Positions 9,076 to 16,754 of a stretch of DNA of 64,000 nucleotides are shown here, one piece after another. The notes under the pieces were generated by a model, which saw nothing but the letters and a program-made list of their open reading frames with translations, was not told the DNA's origin and did no database searches. The translations under genes were made by a program, and so were the position numbers. The first letter of the stretch is position 1; each line of letters starts with the position of its first letter. Origin of the DNA: Paenisporosarcina sp049671445 (GTDB lineage: Bacteria > Bacillota > Bacilli > Bacillales_A > Planococcaceae). The stretch spans positions 87,437-151,436 of the forward strand of contig NZ_JBATUX010000064.1 of the NCBI RefSeq assembly GCF_049671445.1. The letters are read 5' to 3'.

Positions 9076-9225
9076 ATGCGCGTTAACATTACACTAGCTT
9101 GCACAGATTGCGGCGAGCGCAACTACATTTCTAAGAAAAACAAGCGTAACAACCCGGAACGTCTTGAAATGAAAAAATATTGCTCACGTGAAAAGAAAAT
9201 GACTACACACCGTGAAACAAAATAA
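9076..9225 (+). CDS. rpmG: 50S ribosomal protein L33
   Basis: A 49-residue protein with the L33 pattern (MRVNITLAC, NYISKKNKRN, ERLEMKKYC, HRETK). RBS GGGAGG precedes the ATG by 8 nt. L33 occurs as zinc-binding (two CxxC pairs) and zinc-free versions. Here the first pair is present (Cys9-Cys12), but of the second pair only Cys36 remains and the partner position is Lys or Glu, so the protein is intermediate between the two forms. Position after the pst operon and before yqgN matches B. subtilis rpmGA. It has its own promoter and a strong terminator. Confidence 0.96.
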   Translation: MRVNITLACTDCGERNYISKKNKRNNPERLEMKKYCSREKKMTTHRETK

Positions 9226-9234
9226 TACCATTTA

Positions 9235-9263
9235 ACCAAAACCTCCTGAGGTTTTGGTTTTTT
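9235..9263 (+). terminator. rpmG terminator
   Basis: Perfect 10-bp stem ACCAAAACCT / AGGTTTTGGT with loop CCTG and a run of T. Confidence 0.92.
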
Positions 9264-9279
9264 TCATGGAGGAATGGAA

Positions 9280-9852
9280 ATGGAAAAGACTACGATAAGG
9301 AAAAATATTTTAAATAAATTAAATAAATTAGACAATAAAGTGCACAATGATTTATCTCATCATATACATAGAAAAGTAATTGTCGATGAAAAAGTAATGG
9401 ATGCGCAAATCATTGGAATCACGGTATCTTCTTTTCCAGAAGTTGATACATGGAATTTAATTCAAGAGCTTTGGAAGTTAGGTAAAAGAGTAGCTGTTCC
9501 AAAGTGCGAACCAAAAACACGAGGAATGACATTTTATGAAATTAATTCGTTTGATCAACTTGAAGTAGTCTATATGAAATTAAAAGAACCTATTCCTTCA
9601 CAGACAAGGAGGATAGAAAGAGGACAAATTGACGTGTTGATTGTGCCTGGTGTAGTCTTTAATAATAAAGGATACCGTATTGGTTTTGGTGGCGGCTATT
9701 ATGATCGGTTTTTAAGTGAATATAATGGTGTAACTATTTCTCTTGCTTTCGATATCCAAATCGAAAATGAAATACCGGTAGAGCAATTCGATTTACCTGT
9801 ACAATACATTCTAACCGAGACACAACGAATCCAATGTTTGAAAGTGGAGTGA
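9280..9852 (+). CDS. yqgN: 5-formyltetrahydrofolate cyclo-ligase
   Basis: ATP-dependent enzyme that converts 5-formyl-THF to 5,10-methenyl-THF, returning folate to one-carbon metabolism. 190 residues from ATG 9280, preferred over the ATG at 9274 because RBS GGAGG (9268-9272) would otherwise touch the start. The family signature GFGGGYYDRFL is near the C-terminus (~residues 134-144), preceded by the IDVLIVPGVVFN strand. The N-terminal basic region (IRKNILNKLNKL) is typical. It overlaps no gene; yqgQ starts 6 nt after its stop, so the two are probably co-transcribed. Other one-carbon genes in the window are gcvT and folD. Confidence 0.92.
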   Translation: MEKTTIRKNILNKLNKLDNKVHNDLSHHIHRKVIVDEKVMDAQIIGITVSSFPEVDTWNLIQELWKLGKRVAVPKCEPKTRGMTFYEINSFDQLEVVYMKLKEPIPSQTRRIERGQIDVLIVPGVVFNNKGYRIGFGGGYYDRFLSEYNGVTISLAFDIQIENEIPVEQFDLPVQYILTETQRIQCLKVE

Positions 9853-9857
9853 AAAAG

Positions 9858-10064
9858 ATGAATTCAATATATGATGTCATGCAGTTTTTAAAAAGAAACG
9901 GAACATACATTTATACAACGGAACGCCAAGCGGATATTCTATTAATGGAAGATGAGATACGTGAGCTTTATAAATCTCAAATAATGGATACGCAGGATTA
10001 TCAGATGGCTATTCTTTTGTTAAGACAAGAAATGTCTCGTTTAGTAGATAAAAAAATAAAGTAA
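9858..10064 (+). CDS. yqgQ: YqgQ family protein (DUF910)
   Basis: Small 68-residue soluble, mostly helical protein. The pattern NSIYDVMQFLKRNGTYIYT followed by LMEDEIRELY matches the YqgQ/DUF910 family of Bacillales, which has no established function (a DNA/RNA-binding role has only been suggested from structure). ATG 9858 is chosen because a purine-rich RBS (AAAGTGGAG) lies about 8 nt upstream, inside the end of yqgN. In B. subtilis yqgQ sits between the rhomboid protease yqgP and glucokinase yqgR; both are missing here, so the next gene is the LTA synthase. Confidence 0.8.
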   Translation: MNSIYDVMQFLKRNGTYIYTTERQADILLMEDEIRELYKSQIMDTQDYQMAILLLRQEMSRLVDKKIK

Positions 10065-10077
10065 TTCTTTTCAAGAT

Positions 10078-10112
10078 AACCTAAGCCAATAGGTGGTTTA
10101 GGTTGTTTTTTA
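10078..10112 (+). terminator. yqgN-yqgQ terminator
   Basis: Stem AACCTAA / TTAGGTT with a 13-nt loop that can pair further (CC/GG), then G and six T. Confidence 0.8.
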
Positions 10113-10470
10113 TTTGGGATTTCAACAAGTGATCGAAGTCTCTATTAATTTATTTGAAGAAAAGTGAAACTTTTATAGTTTTCATTCGTCTAATTTGGGG
10201 TAGTAATGAAGTGGTGACATCAATCAATTATAAATGGAATTTATTAAGCTAAAGTTGCGTGATTGTTAAAAAAGGATTAAGATATAATAATGTTTCTTTC
10301 TTTCGCTGAATAAAATGTTGCTCTAGCCAATAAGGTGTTTAATATTGCTTTATCGAGAAAAGTACCATTCAAACAAAGGCTGTCGTTTGACTCTGTATAA
10401 ACAGTGATTAAACGATTGCTTTTTGCAGAGTAAAATTTAGAGATTGAAAGTAATAAGGAGGATGTTAGGA
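10113..10470. other. Intergenic region upstream of ltaS (358 bp)
   Basis: No convincing ORF on either strand. It should hold the ltaS promoter: TATAAT occurs at 10283-10288 without a well-spaced -35, and a sigma-B-like pair GTTTTC (10178) / GGGTAG (10198) with a 14-bp spacer lies farther upstream. Nothing else recognisable. Confidence 0.5.
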
Positions 10471-12372
10471 ATGAAGAACAAAAATTACCCTAAACATTCG
10501 ATTTTGGCAATAGCCATTTTGCTAACTTGGATTAAAACATATGTGGTATATCATACTAGTTTTGATATGAAAATTGAAAATGTCATGCAACAATTCATCT
10601 TGTTTATGAACCCTTTAAGTTTTTTGCTTGCTGTGTATGGTATTTCACTATTCTTTAAGTCCGTTAAAGTTAGAAATCGATATTTATTAATTACGAGTTC
10701 AGTATTAGCCGTAATATTATATGCAAACGTTGCATTTTATCGCTTCTTTAGCGATTTCATTACATTACCGGTATTGTTCCAAACGAGCAACTTTAGTGAT
10801 TTAGGAGCTTCTGCAGCTGAAAGTGTTTTCTTTACAGACGTTTTTTACTTTACTGATGTTGTTTTATTGTTCGTAGCAATGAAATGGTTGCCAAATGTTA
10901 AAGAAACAGCAATCGTTAAGCCAGCAATTCGTCGAGCATATTTTGTAATTGCTGCAGCTATTATGTTTTTAAATTTAGGACTTGCTGAAACTGAGCGTCC
11001 TCAACTTCTTACACGAAGCTTTGATCGTGAATTATTAGTGAAAAATATTGGGACATATAACTACCATATTTACGATATTTATATTCAATCTAAATCACAT
11101 GCACAACGCGCTTTAGCGGATGGCAGTGAATTAGTCGAAGTAAATAACTATGTACGTTCAAACCAAGCAGAACCCAATTATGAAGTGTTCGGTACTGCAG
11201 AAGGTAAAAATGTAATCGTCGTATCATTAGAGTCGCTTCAAACGTTTGTTGTGAACGAAGAAATGAATGGTGAAGTGGTTACACCTTTCTTAAATAGCTT
11301 AACTAAAGATAAAGATACGTACTATTTCCCGAATTTCTACCATCAAACGGGTCTAGGGAAAACTTCTGACTCAGAGTTTATAGTCGAAAATGGCTTGTAT
11401 CCTCTAGGTGGAGGAGCTGTGTTCTTTACTAACAGTGGAAACACTTATAACTCGATGGCTGAAAAGTTAAATGAAAAAGGTTATTTCACAAATGTTATGC
11501 ACTCAAATAACAAGAGTTTCTGGAATCGCGACATCATGTACAACGCATTAAACATAGATAAATTCTATGATGTAGATAGTTATGAAGTTGGAGAAGGCGA
11601 TGCAGTTAACTGGGGTTTAAAAGATATTCCATTCTTTAAACAATCAGTTAATCACATGACTGAAATGCAGAAGCCTTTCTATTCTAGGTTAATTACCTTA
11701 ACAAATCATTATCCTTTCCATTTGGAAGAAGAGGATCAATCAATTCCTGAATATGATTCGAATTCTGGTACATTGAACCGTTATTTCCAAACAGCTCGTT
11801 ACATGGATGAGTCAGTTGAAGTTTTATTTGAAGAATTAAAAGCAAAAGGATTGTATGAAGATTCTATAATTGTGATGTATGGTGATCATTATGGGATTTC
11901 AGAAAACCATAATGAAGCAATGGGACAATATTTAGGAAAAGAAATTACACCTTTTGAAAGTGCTCAATTACAACGTGTGCCAATGTTTATTCATATACCA
12001 GGTTCAGATCAAGGTGAAGTAGTAGAAGAAGTATCAGGACAAATTGATATTCGTCCAACTTTATTACATTTACTTGGTGTTGAAACTAGTAAAGATATGC
12101 AATTAGGTGCAGATGTGTTCTCTAAAGATCATGAAGAGTTTGTCGTTTTCCGTGATGGGCGATTTGTAACCGATAAAGTGGTCTATGCAGGAAATATTTG
12201 TTATGACAAGGAAACTGGAGAAGAAACAGAATCTGAAGCATGTGCTCCATATATAGAGCGTGCAGCTGAAGAACTGGAGTACTCAGATGAAATCATAAAT
12301 AGTGATTTACTTCGTTTTTATGATGAAAAAACAGGGAACCTTTTAATTGATCAAACTACTGAGAAAAAATAA
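10471..12372 (+). CDS. ltaS: Lipoteichoic acid synthase (LtaS family)
   Basis: Polyglycerol-phosphate polymerase that builds lipoteichoic acid outside the membrane from phosphatidylglycerol. 633 residues: about five membrane helices in the first ~190 residues, then an extracellular sulfatase-fold domain. Conserved active-site residues are visible: Glu254 (in VVSLESLQTF), the nucleophile Thr298 (in GLGKTSDSEF), and the Asp472-His473 metal pair (MYGDHYG). ATG 10471 is 9 nt after RBS AAGGAGG; two upstream in-frame starts are too close to or before it. Position equals B. subtilis yqgS. It is not possible to say from this window whether it is the main or an accessory LTA synthase. Confidence 0.93.
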   Translation: MKNKNYPKHSILAIAILLTWIKTYVVYHTSFDMKIENVMQQFILFMNPLSFLLAVYGISLFFKSVKVRNRYLLITSSVLAVILYANVAFYRFFSDFITLPVLFQTSNFSDLGASAAESVFFTDVFYFTDVVLLFVAMKWLPNVKETAIVKPAIRRAYFVIAAAIMFLNLGLAETERPQLLTRSFDRELLVKNIGTYNYHIYDIYIQSKSHAQRALADGSELVEVNNYVRSNQAEPNYEVFGTAEGKNVIVVSLESLQTFVVNEEMNGEVVTPFLNSLTKDKDTYYFPNFYHQTGLGKTSDSEFIVENGLYPLGGGAVFFTNSGNTYNSMAEKLNEKGYFTNVMHSNNKSFWNRDIMYNALNIDKFYDVDSYEVGEGDAVNWGLKDIPFFKQSVNHMTEMQKPFYSRLITLTNHYPFHLEEEDQSIPEYDSNSGTLNRYFQTARYMDESVEVLFEELKAKGLYEDSIIVMYGDHYGISENHNEAMGQYLGKEITPFESAQLQRVPMFIHIPGSDQGEVVEEVSGQIDIRPTLLHLLGVETSKDMQLGADVFSKDHEEFVVFRDGRFVTDKVVYAGNICYDKETGEETESEACAPYIERAAEELEYSDEIINSDLLRFYDEKTGNLLIDQTTEKK

Positions 12373-12391
12373 GTTTAAATTAACCAATCGT

Positions 12392-12429
12392 CGTCTAAAA
12401 GTGTTTAATCACTTTTAGACGATTTTTTT
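12392..12429 (+). terminator. ltaS terminator
   Basis: Perfect 12-bp stem CGTCTAAAAGTG / CACTTTTAGACG with a 6-nt loop, then seven T. Confidence 0.93.
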
Positions 12430-12491
12430 GTTTTTTGAAACACATTGGTGAATTAAACGTACTACTATGTATAGAGAGAGGGGGCATGAAG

Positions 12492-13586
12492 ATGAAGCGT
12501 GGTATAACGTCCATATTGATACTACTTATTATTATTTCAGGCTGTCAACCGACGACCACGGAAATATCTAAACCACCAAAAGAATCTCTAACTAAAGAAG
12601 AAAAACTAGTAGAATTTAAAACTTTATCCATTCAAAGTGAAAACCTTGAACGAGTGATAGGATGGATATCGAATGAAGAAATTCTTTATGCAACGCGACA
12701 AGGGTTAGATTTTTCTCTTCTTTCATATGATATAGTCACTGGTGAGAGTAAAGAAATCACTAAAATCTCAGATCCAATAATAGAAGTTAAAATTCATCCG
12801 GATCTAACTAGGTTAGCTGTTGTTACTTCACGTAACTCATTAAGTGCAACTATACATATATTTTCTGTATTAGGAGAAGACTTTGACGAATTAATTATCG
12901 AATCATCAGAAATGTACTGGGATTGGAATTCACTTAATAATGAACAATTGTTCTTCAGTGCTTTTTATGAAGATTGGACATTTGATTCTTTTGTTTATTC
13001 TAGTGACAAAAGAGAGCTAAACCGAATTGAAACGACAGATCCTTTCGGCAAGTGGGGGCATGACTCCACCATACAAACGATTCTTTGGCCTCAAAATGAT
13101 GCATTAAGCGGTGGGGCAATACGTGAATTGATTATTGAAACAAACTCCTTCGAAGACTCTATAGACTCAAACATCATATATGTGGAATCGTTTAGAGAGA
13201 TAACTTTAACTGTCAGAATTTCTGAAGATCAGAAGTTGTTTTTATATTCGCTAACCAATATAAGGGATGGAAAGAGTGCAACATATGAAATGCCAGCTGT
13301 TAGTAACTATTCACAGTGGTTTGTTCCAGAAGTTGAGTGGCTCGCTGACGGAAGTATGATGACATATCAAGCTGCGGAATCTGGATTAATGGATACAATC
13401 CCAACGGATTATGAAATTATTCAATTAACATCTGAAGCAACGGATAAGAAATCAGTTTGGAAAGGACCATACGAGCCGTTTACATGTTCACCTTTAGGAA
13501 CCCATTGTTTGAAAGGTGTGCAGTTAGAGGAAATGTTTGTTGTAGAGAGTGGAAGAGTAGAGCCGTGGATTGAAATATTAGAATAA
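12492..13586 (+). CDS. yqgU: YqgU-like lipoprotein
   Basis: Predicted extracytoplasmic lipoprotein, 364 residues. The start at 12492 is preferred because RBS GAGAGGGGG ends about 7 nt before it. It gives a short basic n-region, a hydrophobic stretch and lipobox IISGC with Cys18. The mature region shows repeated beta-strand segments of the type seen in beta-propellers (VIGWISNEEILYAT, SYDIVTGESKEI, and several W-containing strands), consistent with a TolB-like or YqgU-type propeller. Function is unknown. Placement between LTA synthase and yqgX matches B. subtilis yqgU. The call rests on context and architecture more than on specific motifs. Confidence 0.7.
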   Translation: MKRGITSILILLIIISGCQPTTTEISKPPKESLTKEEKLVEFKTLSIQSENLERVIGWISNEEILYATRQGLDFSLLSYDIVTGESKEITKISDPIIEVKIHPDLTRLAVVTSRNSLSATIHIFSVLGEDFDELIIESSEMYWDWNSLNNEQLFFSAFYEDWTFDSFVYSSDKRELNRIETTDPFGKWGHDSTIQTILWPQNDALSGGAIRELIIETNSFEDSIDSNIIYVESFREITLTVRISEDQKLFLYSLTNIRDGKSATYEMPAVSNYSQWFVPEVEWLADGSMMTYQAAESGLMDTIPTDYEIIQLTSEATDKKSVWKGPYEPFTCSPLGTHCLKGVQLEEMFVVESGRVEPWIEILE

Positions 13587-13589
13587 ATA

Positions 13590-13626
13590 AAAAAGCTAAC
13601 GTTCAATTTGAACGTTAGCTTTTTTA
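13590..13626. terminator. Bidirectional terminator between yqgU and the DUF2759 gene
   Basis: 12-bp stem GCTAACGTTCAA / TTGAACGTTAGC flanked by A-run and T-run on both sides, so it can stop transcription of both convergent genes. Confidence 0.92.
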
Positions 13627-13806
13627 TTAGTGTAAGCTTGGTGGAAAGCCGTGCTTCACAATTGTCATGACTGTGAAGAATCCGAAAATAGCGAAAGTAC
13701 CAAAATTAAAGAGTATGCTTAAAAGGTTTTTCTCTTTAAAAGCTTGATAAGTACCAATTGCTGCTAAAATTGCAACTAGGCCAAAAATAACCATTAATAA
13801 GTTCAT
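13627..13806 (-). CDS. Small membrane protein, DUF2759 family (YqgW-like)
   Basis: A 59-residue protein with two predicted membrane helices (MNLLMVIFGLVAILAAIGTY and a second one ending VMTIVKHG) separated by the short basic loop KEKN. Length, order of elements and position between yqgU and yqgX fit the DUF2759 family of Bacillales (B. subtilis YqgW). The ATG at 13806 is preferred over a GTG three codons upstream because RBS AAAGGAG ends 8 nt before it. No function is known. Two direct copies of GATATCAAA stand just upstream of the RBS. Confidence 0.7.
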   Translation of the reverse strand: MNLLMVIFGLVAILAAIGTYQAFKEKNLLSILFNFGTFAIFGFFTVMTIVKHGFPPSLH

Positions 13807-13970
13807 GAAAGACACTCCTTTTGATATCTTAAATTTGATATCGAATACAAGTTTTCTACCTTATTATAAATTTATATTAGGGGTTTGTCGAGGATTAAAA
13901 AGTGTCGGATATATGAACGGGAGATGTACACGTGCTATCTTTCTGCTACAATAACTTAGAGGTGAAGCAC

Positions 13971-14609
13971 ATGTTGAATATTCGTACATATCCCTTAGGA
14001 CCATTACAAACAAATTGTTATGTGATATCGAATAAAGATAAGCACTGTTTGATTATTGATCCAGGTGAACAAGGAGAAGCATTAGCTAAAGAGATACGTA
14101 AATTAAAATTAAAACCATTAGCTATACTATTAACTCATGCACATTTTGATCATATAGGTGCAGTTGATATCATTAGGGATTTATTTAAGGTTCCAGTATA
14201 TATCCATCAAGCAGAAAAAAATTGGTTATCAGACTCAACAAAAAATGGTTCGGCTCGATATCGAGAGTTACCTTTAATTGAAGGAAAAGACGCAGATATC
14301 TTGATTGATCAAGAAGGACAGTTAGAAATTGGACCGTTTACTTTTACCATGTTCCATACACCGGGTCATTCTCCGGGGAGTATCAGTTATTGGTTCAAAG
14401 AAGATGGGTTTGCCGTAGTAGGTGATACTTTGTTTAAGGGAAGTATCGGCAGAACGGATTTACCTTATGGTAACCATAAAGAGTTAATTCAATCCATTCA
14501 CAATAAACTTCTTACATTGCCAGAGCATACGATTTGTTATCCTGGTCATGGAGAACCAACAACACCCGAAGAAGAGATGGATCGAAACCCATTTTTAAAC
14601 GGATTATAA
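13971..14609 (+). CDS. yqgX: MBL-fold hydrolase, glyoxalase II-like
   Basis: Metallo-beta-lactamase-fold protein of 212 residues. The metal-binding motif THAHFDH is at His56-x-His58-x-Asp60-His61; further ligands are in FHTPGHSPG and VGDTLFKGSIGRTD, with a terminal YPGHGEPTT. This is the small glyoxalase II-like class (YqgX), whose B. subtilis member has been linked to bacillithiol-dependent methylglyoxal or thioester hydrolysis; the substrate here is inferred. ATG 13971 is preferred because RBS AGAGGTGA lies 6 nt upstream. Flanked by two convergent small membrane-protein genes and isolated by bidirectional terminators. Confidence 0.88.
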   Translation: MLNIRTYPLGPLQTNCYVISNKDKHCLIIDPGEQGEALAKEIRKLKLKPLAILLTHAHFDHIGAVDIIRDLFKVPVYIHQAEKNWLSDSTKNGSARYRELPLIEGKDADILIDQEGQLEIGPFTFTMFHTPGHSPGSISYWFKEDGFAVVGDTLFKGSIGRTDLPYGNHKELIQSIHNKLLTLPEHTICYPGHGEPTTPEEEMDRNPFLNGL

Positions 14610-14616
14610 AATATAC

Positions 14617-14654
14617 AAAAAAGACAGTCAATATAAAAATTGACTGTCTTTTTA
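14617..14654. terminator. Bidirectional terminator between yqgX and yqgY
   Basis: Stem AAAAAGACAGTCAAT / ATTGACTGTCTTTTT (15 bp) with a 6-nt loop; A-run and T-run on the two sides serve both strands. Confidence 0.93.
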
Positions 14655-14669
14655 TTTTCATAATCGTTT

Positions 14670-14912
14670 TTAATGTCCTGCACCAGGTACGTGGATAAAT
14701 GTCGTATAGTAAGTGAAGCCAGCAAAAAACACCGTTAAATATGCTCCGAAGATGTAAATGTACATACGTTCTGAAAGGTTTAAGAAACCTAAAAGAATAA
14801 ATAAGCCTGTGTTTGCTAGAAATAATAATGATGCCGAATACATATCACCTAAATAAAACATAACTGCGAAAATTCCTGTCCAGAAACCCATCACTTTATA
14901 CATATTGTTCAT
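14670..14912 (-). CDS. yqgY: Small membrane protein, DUF2626 family (YqgY-like)
   Basis: An 80-residue protein with about three membrane helices (from MGFWTGIFAVMFYLG to YLTVFFAGFTYY) and a short His/Pro-containing tail. It matches the DUF2626 family by length and by its position between yqgX and yqgZ in Bacillales. ATG 14912 was chosen because RBS AGGAGGGG ends 7 nt upstream; the longer in-frame start would precede the RBS. No function is known. Confidence 0.72.
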   Translation of the reverse strand: MNNMYKVMGFWTGIFAVMFYLGDMYSASLLFLANTGLFILLGFLNLSERMYIYIFGAYLTVFFAGFTYYTTFIHVPGAGH

Positions 14913-15126
14913 GAGTAGTCCCCTCCTTTTACAACTATACAATAATCTCTACCTCATTATAGATGATTCGGTTCCTAGATGTAAACTCTAGAATGTCTTT
15001 AGAATGTGACAGAACAGTGGAAGTTCATAATTCTAGTCCGAAAATAAGAAAAAAATGTATTGTTACTTCAATTTTAACCCTAAATCAGTCTGAATAATGC
15101 TATATAAAAAAGATTTTACATAACTG

Positions 15127-15158
15127 GTGACAAACATTATACAAATGTTGTACAATGT
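15127..15158 (+). promoter_or_regulatory. mgsR promoter with overlapping inverted repeat
   Basis: -35 GTGACA (15127-15132) and -10 TACAAT (15151-15156) are separated by 18 bp. An inverted repeat ACATTATACAA - ATG - TTGTACAATGT (15134-15158, 10 of 11 bp paired) fills the spacer and -10, as a repressor operator would. The regulator is unknown. Confidence 0.6.
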
Positions 15159-15190
15159 GTATAACGAAAAAGAAAATTGGAGGAATTCAA

Positions 15191-15568
15191 ATGGCTGAAT
15201 TAAAATTTTATACCTATCCTTCTTGTACATCTTGTCGTAAAACCAAAAAATGGTTAATAGAAAATCAAATTATTTTTGAAGAAAGACATCTATTTCGCCA
15301 AACGCCAACTGTAGAAGAACTAAAATTTCTTTTATCATTAACATCTGAAGGTTTAGATGAAATTTTAGCAACACGCAGTCAATCATTTAAAGATTTAAAT
15401 TTAGAAATAGACGATTTGCCATTATCAAAAGTTGTTGAATTAATTGTTGAGAACCCCAAATTATTGAGACGACCAATATTAACCGACGGAAAGCAGTTAG
15501 TTGTGGGGTACCAGCCGGAACATTTGGGCACCTTTTGCCGCAAAAGAAAATTATTCCCTGCAGTTTAG
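15191..15568 (+). CDS. mgsR: Spx/MgsR-family (ArsC-like) regulator
   Basis: A 125-residue thioredoxin-fold protein of the ArsC/Spx family with redox motif CTSC (Cys12, Cys15). Members bind RNA polymerase alpha subunit and redirect transcription during stress; MgsR (YqgZ) of B. subtilis controls a subset of the sigma-B general stress regulon. The assignment as MgsR, not Spx, rests on its position between yqgY and comGA and on length. The conserved C-terminal RRPILTDGKQLVVGY is present. ATG 15191 follows RBS TTGGAGGAATT. Promoter carries an operator-like palindrome. An inverted repeat after the stop also contains the comG K-box candidate. Confidence 0.85.
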   Translation: MAELKFYTYPSCTSCRKTKKWLIENQIIFEERHLFRQTPTVEELKFLLSLTSEGLDEILATRSQSFKDLNLEIDDLPLSKVVELIVENPKLLRRPILTDGKQLVVGYQPEHLGTFCRKRKLFPAV

Positions 15569-15573
15569 AGGGC

Positions 15574-15617
15574 AAAATTAAAATTTCCTACCGCAAAGGG
15601 TGGGAAATTTTAATTTT
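15574..15617 (+). promoter_or_regulatory. K-box candidate (ComK site) in a 15-bp inverted repeat
   Basis: Perfect inverted repeat AAAATTAAAATTTCC / GGAAATTTTAATTTT. Each arm holds an AT-box close to AAAA-N5-TTTT: AAAA-TTAAA-ATTT at 15574-15586 and AAAT-TTTAA-TTTT at 15605-15617, each with one mismatch. The boxes are 18 bp apart, one of the three spacings (8, 18, 31 bp) known for ComK sites. It ends 11 bp before the comG -35. It could also weakly terminate mgsR, although no separate T-run follows. Confidence 0.6.
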
Positions 15618-15628
15618 GAGGAAAAATA

Positions 15629-15657
15629 TTCACAAATACATAATTCGAGTTTATAGT
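15629..15657 (+). promoter_or_regulatory. comG promoter
   Basis: -35 TTCACA (15629-15634) and -10 TATAGT (15652-15657) with a 17-bp spacer; each differs from the sigma-A consensus at one base. Predicted transcript start is near 15664, at a small leader hairpin (TTACAGGT 15663-15670 / ACCTGTAA 15685-15692). Confidence 0.7.
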
Positions 15658-15710
15658 AGGCGTTACAGGTTAAGAGCGGTCCTGACCTGTAAGGGTGAAT
15701 GGTATTATTC

Positions 15711-16754
15711 ATGAGCGATTTATTGAATATCATTGAACAAAAAAGTGACGAGTTAATAAATCGAGCGGTCCTGGCCCGTGCTTCAGATATTCATTTAATT
15801 CCTTCATCAGACCTATACACCATATATTTTCGTCTACACACTAAACTTATCCCTGCAGGTAAGCTTCACCTGGATATCGGGGATCGCATGATTTCATACT
15901 TCAAGTTTTTATCCTCTCTCGATATCAGTGAAAAACGAAAACCTCAAAGCGGTTCATTTCAACAATCCTTCAATTCTCAAACATGTTCTTTTAGAGTCTC
16001 TACCTTACCGTCAGTCCAAAATAAAGAAAGTCTTGTTATTAGAGTTCAGTTACATGATGATTCAAAACCGTTACATGAACTATCACTTAACAAGGATACG
16101 GCTCATGTACTTCATGATTTAATGTTGGCTCGGCAAGGGTTGTTATGTATAACAGGGCCCACTGGTTGCGGTAAAACAACAACTATGTACTCCTTAACGA
16201 GTTACAGTGCGCATCAACTGAATAGGCATGTCATTTCATTAGAAGATCCAGTGGAAAACAGTCAATCTCATTTACTTCAAATTCAAGTGAACGAACGATC
16301 AGGCATTACGTACTCAACAGGATTAAAAGCTATTTTACGGCATTCTCCGGATGTCATAATGATCGGTGAGATTCGTGATATGGAGACTGCTCAAGCAGCA
16401 GTTCAAGCATCATTAACAGGTCATTTAGTCATTACAACGGTTCATGCTAAAAATCCATTAGGGTGTTTGTATCGATTAATGGACTTAGGGATACCAATCG
16501 ATGATTTAAAACAAGCCATTCTTGGAATTACCAGTCAGCAATTAGTCATCACTTCTTTTGATCGAGAAGATGACCGACTTAGTCCAAATCGATCATCATT
16601 GTATGAGATTTTATACGGCAACACCCTTGAGCAAGCATTTGATGCAATTAAGGCAGGTAAAACTTTTAATATGCCTATTGAATCTACCCTTTACTCTCAA
16701 TATGAAAGAGGAGTTGAGATGGGTGTTATACAAGTATCTCCAATCACGTATTGA
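15711..16754 (+). CDS. comGA: Competence traffic ATPase ComGA
   Basis: Cytoplasmic secretion ATPase (GspE/PilB type) that assembles the competence pseudopilus needed for DNA uptake. About 347 residues from ATG 15711; an in-frame ATG at 15699 would sit directly on the RBS AAGGGTGA. Visible motifs are Walker A GPTGCGKTT (Gly149-Thr157), the Asp box LEDPVE, Walker B-type VIMIGEIRD and the His box LVITTVHAKNP. It is the first gene of comGA-GG and overlaps comGB. The tetracysteine zinc motif of long GspE proteins is absent, as usual in ComGA. Confidence 0.95.
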   Translation: MSDLLNIIEQKSDELINRAVLARASDIHLIPSSDLYTIYFRLHTKLIPAGKLHLDIGDRMISYFKFLSSLDISEKRKPQSGSFQQSFNSQTCSFRVSTLPSVQNKESLVIRVQLHDDSKPLHELSLNKDTAHVLHDLMLARQGLLCITGPTGCGKTTTMYSLTSYSAHQLNRHVISLEDPVENSQSHLLQIQVNERSGITYSTGLKAILRHSPDVIMIGEIRDMETAQAAVQASLTGHLVITTVHAKNPLGCLYRLMDLGIPIDDLKQAILGITSQQLVITSFDREDDRLSPNRSSLYEILYGNTLEQAFDAIKAGKTFNMPIESTLYSQYERGVEMGVIQVSPITY

